Position numbers and translations under genes: made by a program
Origin: SVQP01 sp045650025
GTDB taxonomy: Bacteria; Bacillota; Clostridia; Oscillospirales; CAG-272
Direction of reading: 5' to 3'
Assembly (NCBI GenBank): GCA_045650025.1
Contig: JAZRQR010000104.1
Span: 1-21,420, forward strand
DNA length: 21,420 bases
The notes under the pieces: model-generated
Seen by the model: only the letters and a program-made list of their open reading frames with translations
The model's database searches: none
What the model was told of the DNA's origin: nothing
In this document: positions 14,086 through 19,727 of the stretch, in pieces
How positions within the stretch are numbered: the first letter of the stretch is position 1
Layout: every line of letters starts with the position of its first letter

Positions 14086-14556
14086 TCAGAAGGGCAGATC
14101 GTCGTCTGTTTTGATCTCCTCAAACTTGGGTGCGGAACCCATGGGAGAGGAGTAAGCGGGTGCACCGTACATATCGGATGCATAACCGCCGGACTGTGCG
14201 TTCGTGCTTTCGCTGCGGCTGTCCACGAACTGGACCTCCTCGGCAACGATATCGGTCATGTAGCGCTTCTGACCCTGCTGGTCGGTCCAGGATCTGTTCT
14301 GGATAGAACCGATTACGCAGATAGAAGAGCCCTTCTTAAAGAAACGGTTGACAAACTCAGCAGTAGAACGCCAAGCGGTAACGGTAAAGAAATCGACCTC
14401 AGGCTGCTGACCGGACGCATTGTCACGGGAAGCGAATCTGCGATTGACTGCCATACGGAACGTTACAACGGCAATGCCGCTCTGGGTCTGCTTCAGTTCA
14501 GGATCAGCGGTAAGTCTACCACCGAGGATGACTTTGTTCAGATTAAAATTTGCCAT
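14086..14556 (-). CDS. ssb: Single-stranded DNA-binding protein
   Basis: The 156-residue protein has an OB fold over about residues 1-108 (NKVILGGRLTADPE; VTFRMAVNRR; DFFTVTAWRSTAEF; QNRSWTDQQGQKRY). A flexible Gly/Ser/Tyr-rich linker follows, then the acidic protein-interaction tip DDDLPF (151-156) that recruits replication and repair proteins. Lying between rpsF and rpsR is the classic bacterial arrangement. It is 23 bases after rpsF, with an AGAGG ribosome site. Confidence 0.98.
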   Translation of the reverse strand: MANFNLNKVILGGRLTADPELKQTQSGIAVVTFRMAVNRRFASRDNASGQQPEVDFFTVTAWRSTAEFVNRFFKKGSSICVIGSIQNRSWTDQQGQKRYMTDIVAEEVQFVDSRSESTNAQSGGYASDMYGAPAYSSPMGSAPKFEEIKTDDDLPF

Positions 14557-14579
14557 GTTCTTTAACCTCTGTGTGCCAA

Positions 14580-14957
14580 TTACTCAGCGTCAGCTGCCAC
14601 TTCGGCAACTTCTTCTACTACTGCAACTTCTTCAACAACAGCAGCTGCCTTAGCAACGGGCTCGAAGTCAAGCTTGATGGTCAGAGAACGCATAATGTTC
14701 TCGTCGATCTGGAACAGACGGTCGAGCTCTGCCAGGAAGTTACCTGCAGCCTTGAAGGTCACGACTACGTAGTAGCCTTCGGGCATGTCATTGATGGGAT
14801 ATGCCAGGCGGCGCTTGCCCCACTGTGCAACCTCAATGATAGTGCCGTTGTCAGCAATCAAAGAAGTGAACTTGTTCACGGTAGCATTGGTTGCTTCCTC
14901 ACCGTTGGTTACGTCAACGATGAACAGACTTTCATAAGAATTGAGTACCTTTTCCAT
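14580..14957 (-). CDS. rpsF: Small-subunit ribosomal protein S6 (bS6) with acidic C-terminal tail
   Basis: The 125-residue protein has the S6 ferredoxin-like fold (YESLFIVD; IIEVAQWGKRRLAYPIND, about 41-58; GYYVVVTF; MRSLTIKLD), ending near residue 98. The last ~25 residues form an Ala/Val/Glu tail with the near-repeat VVEEVAVVEEVAEV; such tails occur in several Firmicutes, and E. coli S6 gains a glutamate tail after translation. The start follows GGGAGGT. It is the first gene of the operon, behind a structured leader. Confidence 0.97.
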   Translation of the reverse strand: MEKVLNSYESLFIVDVTNGEEATNATVNKFTSLIADNGTIIEVAQWGKRRLAYPINDMPEGYYVVVTFKAAGNFLAELDRLFQIDENIMRSLTIKLDFEPVAKAAAVVEEVAVVEEVAEVAADAE

Positions 14958-14988
14958 GTGTTTTTACCTCCCTATGGACTTTATTACG

Positions 14989-15048
14989 ACCGCGCATCTC
15001 TTCGTTTTATTTATGCGCGGTAGAGAGACGAACTGCTTTGCAGTCCGT
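14989..15048 (-). promoter_or_regulatory. Structured 5' leader of rpsF-ssb-rpsR, possible S6:S18 autoregulatory RNA
   Basis: Between promoter and rpsF the minus-strand RNA folds into two hairpins. The first (15048-15028) starts a few bases after the predicted transcript start: 9 bp including one G-U pair, AAA loop. The second is a perfect 9-bp stem, ACCGCGCAT with ATGCGCGGT (15021-15013 with 14997-14989), and a 15-base A-rich loop. Many bacteria have an S6:S18-binding hairpin in this leader; whether this is that class is inference from position and shape. Confidence 0.5.
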
Positions 15049-15059
15049 ACCGAAGATAC

Positions 15060-15088
15060 ATTATACCACAACGGATGCATCTTGTCAA
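15060..15088 (-). promoter_or_regulatory. Promoter of the rpsF operon
   Basis: On the minus strand: perfect TTGACA (15088-15083), 17 bases, perfect TATAAT (15065-15060) with TGG before it. One of the strongest-looking promoters in the window, as expected for ribosomal protein genes. Confidence 0.88.
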
Positions 15089-15131
15089 CACTTTTTTGAA
15101 TATTATTTTTTACAAAAAACCAAAAAAATCT

Positions 15132-15160
15132 CACCAATTCCATGGGAATTATGATATAAT
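15132..15160 (+). promoter_or_regulatory. Extended -10 promoter of the ComEC-like gene, with palindrome
   Basis: TATAAT (15155-15160) with TGA before it; the -35 position (CACCAA, 15132-15137) is poor. A perfect inverted repeat AATTCC-ATG-GGAATT (15136-15150) fills the spacer and could be a repressor site. Confidence 0.6.
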
Positions 15161-15187
15161 ATACACAGAAACAGCAAGGAGGCTCCT

Positions 15188-16300
15188 ATGGCGCAAACCA
15201 ATCAAAAGAAAACGACACAGACACAAAAGAAAAAAAGCAGCAAGGGCAAAAGCAAGCGTATGCCCAAGGCGTTACGCGTTTGTCTGATCATGCTGGCAAT
15301 TCTTGCCGTGCTGATCTGCATTGCAATGGCGCTTGCCATGGCAGGGGTCATTCCCGCCAATACGGTAGAGGACTTTTTGGAAGGCTTTGTTGGCAAGGGT
15401 GTGGAAAAGGCGCTGGATAAGGTGCTGCCCAACGATCTTGTAGACGAGGTGTTCGTAGACAAATACAAGGATTTCGTAGACGTGATCATGGATCTGTTGC
15501 CCAAGCCCGAGCGCGTGGCGCTGGACGGTGAGATCATGGTGTACTTCTTTGACGTCGGGCAGTCGGACAGCATTCTAATCATGGCACCCGAGTATAACGT
15601 GCTCATTGACGCGGGCGATAACGACTGCGAGGCGGATCTGGAGAAATATCTGGATGATCTGGGCGTGACCACGCTGCATTGCGTGATCGCTACGCACCCG
15701 CACGAGGATCACATCGGCAGCATGGATATGATCTTTGAGGAGTTTACGGTCAACAATCTGCTCATGCCCAACGCCGAGGTCGATACCGATACCTTTACGG
15801 CAACGGGCGATTACACTCGCATGATGGAGGGCGCGCAGGAGCAGGGAACCACCGTAACCTACGTGACCAGCGGACAGACCATCTCGCTGGGGGATTTGCA
15901 AATTTGGTTCCTCGCCCCCAATTCGACCGATTATAACGACCTCAACGACTGGAGTTTGGTGACCAAGGTGACCTACGGATCTACCTCCATGATCCTGACG
16001 GGGGATGCCGAGTCGATTTCCGAGAAGGAGATCATTGCCAAGTATGCAAGCAGCGAGCTGGATTGTGATATTCTCAAGTCGGGTCACCACGGCTCGTCCT
16101 CCTCGTCCAGCGAGGATTTTCTGGATGCCATTGATGCCGAGATCGCGATCATTTCCTGCGGTACGGGCAATAAGTACGGACATCCCAACCAGCCGGTTCT
16201 GGATCGCTACGCAGAGCGCGACATGCAGGTCTACCGCACCGATCTGGAGGGCACCATCGTATTTGTCAGCAACGGCGCAGAATTTACAAGAGTGCCGTAA
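15188..16300 (+). CDS. Membrane-anchored ComEC-like metallo-beta-lactamase-fold hydrolase
   Basis: The 370-residue protein starts with a very basic, Lys/Gln/Ser-rich cytoplasmic stretch (1-30) and has one transmembrane helix (about 31-54). A linker (55-115) leads to a metallo-beta-lactamase domain (about 116-370) that would lie outside the cell. Motifs are FFDVGQSDSILI (120-131; ComEC proteins have VGQGDS), LIDAGD, the metal site HPHEDH (170-175), ILTGDAES, and DILKSGHHGSSSSSS with a further histidine. Free-standing versions of the ComEC C-terminal domain are common in Clostridia and may act as extracellular nucleases or phosphodiesterases; no ComEC channel is present. The start follows AAGGAGG. 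Confidence 0.88.
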   Translation: MAQTNQKKTTQTQKKKSSKGKSKRMPKALRVCLIMLAILAVLICIAMALAMAGVIPANTVEDFLEGFVGKGVEKALDKVLPNDLVDEVFVDKYKDFVDVIMDLLPKPERVALDGEIMVYFFDVGQSDSILIMAPEYNVLIDAGDNDCEADLEKYLDDLGVTTLHCVIATHPHEDHIGSMDMIFEEFTVNNLLMPNAEVDTDTFTATGDYTRMMEGAQEQGTTVTYVTSGQTISLGDLQIWFLAPNSTDYNDLNDWSLVTKVTYGSTSMILTGDAESISEKEIIAKYASSELDCDILKSGHHGSSSSSSEDFLDAIDAEIAIISCGTGNKYGHPNQPVLDRYAERDMQVYRTDLEGTIVFVSNGAEFTRVP

Positions 16301-16312
16301 AAAGTATCATAA

Positions 16313-16348
16313 ATCTCCCATTGTGCGAGCAATGGGAGATCTTTTTTT
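16313..16348 (+). terminator. Terminator of the ComEC-like gene
   Basis: An 11-bp perfect stem, ATCTCCCATTG (16313-16323) with its complement (16330-16340), followed by a C and seven T residues. Confidence 0.9.
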
Positions 16349-16357
16349 AAAAAGCAC

Positions 16358-16386
16358 TTGACATTTCGAATATTTAACAGTATAAT
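16358..16386 (+). promoter_or_regulatory. Promoter of the tRNA gene
   Basis: Perfect TTGACA (16358-16363), 17 bases, perfect TATAAT (16381-16386), 17 bases before the mature tRNA 5' end. Confidence 0.88.
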
Positions 16387-16403
16387 AGATTAGTCGTTTT
16401 GAC

Positions 16404-16480
16404 GGGCTATTAGCTCAGTTGGTCAGAGCTACCGGCTCATAACCGGTTGGTCCGGGGTTCGAGCCCCTGATAGCCCACCA
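16404..16480 (+). tRNA. tRNA with CAT anticodon (elongator Met or Ile2)
   Basis: The 77-nt cloverleaf has acceptor GGGCTAT/ATAGCCC, D-stem GCTC/GAGC, anticodon stem ACCGG/CCGGT with loop CTCATAA (CAT at 16438-16440), T-arm CGGGG-TTCGAGC-CCCTG (one G-T pair) and an encoded CCA. It is an elongator rather than an initiator, because the first acceptor pair is a normal G-C. A CAT anticodon can be Met, or Ile2 after lysidine modification by TilS; the sequence alone does not let me choose. Confidence 0.95.
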
Positions 16481-16519
16481 AAAAAGGAAAGATGGCATTT
16501 GTGCCATCTGTCCTTTTTT
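16480..16519 (+). terminator. Terminator of the tRNA gene
   Basis: Immediately after CCA: A6GGA then AGATGGCA (16490-16497), TTTG loop, TGCCATCT (16502-16509), one mismatch, then TCCT6 (16511-16519). Confidence 0.88.
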
Positions 16520-16535
16520 GCATTGACTTTCACGC

Positions 16536-16704
16536 GAAGAACCCCCGCATAAGCGTCGCCTTGCGACGCGATATGCAGATTTGCGCAAGATGCCCAAACG
16601 CATCGGTTGCCCATTGGCGCAAATTCGGGTTCTGAGCCCCTGATAGCCCCTGTTGTTTCGGGCGATTCGTGAATCGCCCCTACGGAAGAACCCCTGTATA
16701 AGCG
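16536..16704. repeat. Diverged duplication downstream of the tRNA, with palindromic repeats
   Basis: This stretch has no gene. GAGCCCCTGATAGCCC at 16634-16649 exactly repeats the last 16 bases of the tRNA body (16461-16476). A 20-base direct repeat with two mismatches (16536-16555 and 16685-16704, beginning GAAGAACCCC) follows each copy. Inside lie three inverted repeats: GCGTCGC-CTT... (16553-16569), ATTTGCGC/GCGCAAAT (16579-16586 with 16617-16624) and GGGCGATTC-GT-GAATCGCCC (16660-16679). The last resembles a dispersed intergenic palindrome I recall from clostridial genomes. Confidence 0.65.
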
Positions 16705-16718
16705 GTGCAGCCTCACCC

Positions 16719-17131
16719 CGAGTGTCATCCTGAGCGGAGTATGAAATCCCGCGGTTTTGCATCAAGATTCGAATACTTTTATTCGGGTTTTCATACGGAG
16801 TCGAAGTTTTGCAGAACGCAGCAGAGCGGAGTGGCGCAAAACCGCCGCAGGCGGGATCTCCGATGGGTTTTCTCAATGTCTGCTCAGCCGTTGTTACATT
16901 TTCAAAGCGATCCCAATCGACTACATTCAAATGCTTCTTTGCGCAGGAAGGCGTGTCATAAACCGCTCGGAGATCCCTTCCTCGGTCGTGCGCAACACGC
17001 ACTTCCTCGTCGGTTTTGCGCCGTTCCGCGGTATTTCGCAATTCATTGCAAAACACCGCTACACTATGCAAAACTTCGACTCCGTCATTTCGCAACCTGT
17101 TGCGAAATTCCTCCGCTCAGGATGACACTCG
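16719..17131. mobile_element. 413-bp non-coding foldback (MITE-like) element with 21-bp terminal inverted repeats
   Basis: The ends are perfect 21-bp inverted repeats (16719-16739 and 17111-17131) containing GTGTCATCCTGAGCGGAG. Nested inside are further inverted pairs in the correct order: a perfect 19-bp pair at 16795-16813/17067-17085, a 19-bp pair with two mismatches at 16826-16844/17011-17029 and a perfect 11-bp pair at 16853-16863/16967-16977. The whole can fold into one long hairpin. No target duplication and no convincing protein is visible. Words like TGTCATCCTGAGCG are familiar as dispersed repeats in other bacterial genomes. It lies about 50 bases upstream of the uvrB promoter. Confidence 0.7.
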
Positions 17132-17181
17132 AGGGATACTCTGCGGGAGTTATTCGCGAAGATCATTTTTTGCAATCCATC

Positions 17182-17210
17182 TTTACATTTTTGCAAAAAC
17201 GTGTTATACT
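17182..17210 (+). promoter_or_regulatory. Promoter of uvrB
   Basis: TTTACA (17182-17187), 17 bases, TATACT (17205-17210) with TGT before it. A 9-bp inverted repeat TTTTTGCAA/TTGCAAAAA (17167-17175 with 17191-17199) brackets the -35 box. I see no Gram-positive LexA box (GAAC-N4-GTTC) here. Confidence 0.7.
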
Positions 17211-17247
17211 ATTAAATTGAGATACTATGACTCGAAAGGAGAAGCAC

Positions 17248-19233
17248 ATGGATAAGTTTAAGCTGCACAGCCCGTTTTCGCCCATGGGCGACCAGCCGCA
17301 GGCAATTGAAGAGCTGGTCAAGGGTCTGGAAAACGGCGCGCGCTATCAGACGCTTTTGGGCGTGACCGGCTCGGGTAAGACCTTTACCATGGCGAATATC
17401 ATTGAAAAATGCAACCGCCCCGTGCTGATCCTGGAGCCCAACAAGACGCTGGCGGCACAGGTCTGCACCGAAATGCGTGAATTTTTCCCCGAGAATGCGG
17501 TGGAATTTTTCGTGTCGTATTACGATTATTACCAGCCTGAGGCGTATATCCCGGGCAAGGATATGTATATTGAAAAGGATGCCTTGGTCAATGACGAGAT
17601 CGACCGTTTGCGACACAGCGCCACCTCCTCACTCTTTGAGCGCCGCGACGTCATTATCGTCGCATCGGTTTCCTGTATTTATACGCTGGGTGACCCCGTG
17701 GAATACCAAACGCTGCAGATTTCGCTGCGCCCCGGTATGCTTATGGACCGCGATCAGCTCATCCGCCGCTTGGTTGCCATCAGCTACTCGCGTAATGACC
17801 TTAACCCCGTGCGTAATAGCTTCCGCGTGCGCGGTGACACCGTGGAGATCATGACCGCAAACGTTTCGGATAAGCTTTTGCGCGTGGAATTTTTCGACGA
17901 TGAGATCGACCGCATCTCGGTCATCAACCCCCTGACGGGTGAGCTGGTGCGCGTTTTGTCCTACGCCGTCATTTTCCCCGCCACGCACTACGCCGTATCG
18001 GACGACAAGCGCGAGGCGGCGCTGGAGGAGATCCGCCGCGAGATGGTGGACAGAGCCGCATGGTTTGAATCCGAGGGCAAGCTGATCGAGGCGCAGCGCA
18101 TTACCGAGCGCACCAAGTACGACCTGGAAATGCTGCGCGAGGTGGGCTTCTGCTCGGGCGTAGAGAATTACTCCCGCGTGCTGGCGGGCAGAGAACCGGG
18201 CTCGACGCCCTATACCTTGCTGGACTATTTCCCGGACGACTATATTCTGTTTATCGACGAGTCGCACGTTGCCGTGCCGCAGGTGCGCGGCATGAGCGGC
18301 GGCGATACCGCAAGAAAGAAAAATCTGGTGGATTTCGGCTTCCGTTTGCCCTCCGCCTACGACAACAGACCCTTGTATTTCGAGGAGTTTGAGGATAAGA
18401 TCAACCAAGCCGTGTTTGTCAGCGCAACGCCCGGCCCTTATGAAAAGGAGCATGCCGAGCAGGTCGCCGAGCAGCTCATCCGCCCCACGGGTCTTTTGGA
18501 CCCCGAGGTCGAGGTGCGCCCCATTGAGGGACAGGTGGACGATCTGCTTGGCGAGATCCGCATTCGCGTGGAGAAAAAGGAGCGCGTGCTTGTTACCACG
18601 CTGACCAAGAAAATGGCAGAGGATCTGACCGATTATCTGGAGCAGAACGGCGTGCGCGTGCGCTATATCCACTTCAACGTAGAGACCATGGAGCGCATGG
18701 AGATCATACGAGACCTGCGTATGGGCGTGTTTGACGTGCTGGTAGGCATCAACCTGCTGCGCGAGGGTCTTGACCTGCCCGAGGTTTCCCTGGTTGCCAT
18801 TCTGGACGCCGATAAGGAAGGATTTTTGCGCGGCGAGACCTCGCTCATTCAAACCATCGGACGTGCCGCACGTAACGCCTCGGGTAAGGTCATTATGTAC
18901 GGCGATACCATTACCGGCTCAATGCAAAGAGCCATTACCGAGACCGCGCGCCGCCGCCAAAAGCAGGACGCCTTCAACAAGGCAAACGGCATTGTGCCGC
19001 GCACCGTGGTCAAGGATATTCGTGACGTTATCGATATGGCTTCGCCTGCGGACGGTAAGCGCGGTGCCAAGGCGGTAGAAACCGCCAAGGGCAAGATCAG
19101 CCCCAAGCAAAAGGATAAGCTGATTGCCGAGCTGACCGCAGAAATGCGCAGTGCAGCCGCCAAGCTGGAATTTGAAAAGGCGGCGTATTTGCGCGACCGC
19201 ATCAAGCGCATTCAAGGAGGAGAAGAGATATGA
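17248..19233 (+). CDS. uvrB: Excinuclease ABC subunit B
   Basis: The 661-residue DNA-damage recognition helicase of nucleotide excision repair. Landmarks: Walker A GVTGSGKT (38-45), the beta-hairpin starting YYDYYQPEAYIP (91-102) that inserts between DNA strands, the FIDESH Walker B, REGLDLPEVSLVAILDADKEGF, QTIGRAARN (motif VI) and the C-terminal UVR motif KLEFEKAAYLRDRIKRI that contacts UvrC. The ATG at 17248 is preferred over one at 17227 because AAAGGAG lies just before it and the product matches the family N-terminus. Its stop overlaps the next start (ATGA). Promoter and order place it at the head of a uvrB-membrane protein-uvrA operon. Confidence 0.98.
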   Translation: MDKFKLHSPFSPMGDQPQAIEELVKGLENGARYQTLLGVTGSGKTFTMANIIEKCNRPVLILEPNKTLAAQVCTEMREFFPENAVEFFVSYYDYYQPEAYIPGKDMYIEKDALVNDEIDRLRHSATSSLFERRDVIIVASVSCIYTLGDPVEYQTLQISLRPGMLMDRDQLIRRLVAISYSRNDLNPVRNSFRVRGDTVEIMTANVSDKLLRVEFFDDEIDRISVINPLTGELVRVLSYAVIFPATHYAVSDDKREAALEEIRREMVDRAAWFESEGKLIEAQRITERTKYDLEMLREVGFCSGVENYSRVLAGREPGSTPYTLLDYFPDDYILFIDESHVAVPQVRGMSGGDTARKKNLVDFGFRLPSAYDNRPLYFEEFEDKINQAVFVSATPGPYEKEHAEQVAEQLIRPTGLLDPEVEVRPIEGQVDDLLGEIRIRVEKKERVLVTTLTKKMAEDLTDYLEQNGVRVRYIHFNVETMERMEIIRDLRMGVFDVLVGINLLREGLDLPEVSLVAILDADKEGFLRGETSLIQTIGRAARNASGKVIMYGDTITGSMQRAITETARRRQKQDAFNKANGIVPRTVVKDIRDVIDMASPADGKRGAKAVETAKGKISPKQKDKLIAELTAEMRSAAAKLEFEKAAYLRDRIKRIQGGEEI

Positions 19234-19709
19234 ATTCGGGAAAAAAGATCCGCGTGCCGCTCATCAACGGGAAGTACCTGGGATGGACGCTGCTGATATT
19301 GCTTGGCGAGCTGGTACTGCTGGCGGCATCGTTCGTATTCCACGTGCTGGATAACGTGGTGGGTTACGTTGTGCTGCCGTTTTTCGGCTTGTTTACGGTG
19401 TACACCGCGTATGAAGCGTTTGTGCTGGCATTTGAGGCAGTCAGCGTCAGCTCGGACGGCATTGTGGTTGCAGGCAAGGATGCGCAGGGCAGAGCCGTGC
19501 ATTTTGAGCTGGATACGCTCATGAGCGTGTTTCCTTGTGATCAAAAGGGAAAGCCCCTGTCCGAGGATCAGGAGATCTATGAAAACATCGGGCTGGCATT
19601 CCGCTTCAAGGACGGCAAGCAAAAGATCCGCCAGACCTCGCGCCTGACCAAAAAGCAGCTGACCAAGCTGCGCGATGCGCTGGGCGTGCATTACGTACCG
19701 CAAGAATAA
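19230..19709 (+). CDS. Small two-helix membrane protein between uvrB and uvrA
   Basis: The 159-residue protein begins with a short basic stretch and has two transmembrane helices (about 17-37 and 42-67). A cytoplasmic-looking domain of about 90 residues follows, with alternating strands (SVSSDGIVVAG; GLAFRFKDGK) and a final basic helix (SRLTKKQLTKLRDAL). The layout resembles small proteins with a bacterial PH-like domain, but I do not recognise the family. Its ATG overlaps the uvrB stop by four bases and GGAGGAG precedes it, so translation is coupled to uvrB. uvrA begins 18 bases after its stop. A role in repair is suggested only by position. Confidence 0.75.
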   Translation: MNSGKKIRVPLINGKYLGWTLLILLGELVLLAASFVFHVLDNVVGYVVLPFFGLFTVYTAYEAFVLAFEAVSVSSDGIVVAGKDAQGRAVHFELDTLMSVFPCDQKGKPLSEDQEIYENIGLAFRFKDGKQKIRQTSRLTKKQLTKLRDALGVHYVPQE

Positions 19710-19727
19710 ACCAAAGAAAGACAGAAT

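Noticed and set aside
16415..17220. Open frames of 226 (minus) and 171 (plus) residues between the tRNA and uvrB
   Set aside because: They run through the tRNA, its terminator, the duplicated repeats and the foldback element; no ribosome site or protein-like pattern is present.
17140..17247. LexA-type SOS operator at uvrB
   Set aside because: No GAAC-N4-GTTC-like site is visible; the 9-bp inverted repeat around the -35 box does not match it.
17629..18852. A 407-residue open frame on the minus strand
   Set aside because: It is antisense to uvrB and is a by-product of its codon composition.
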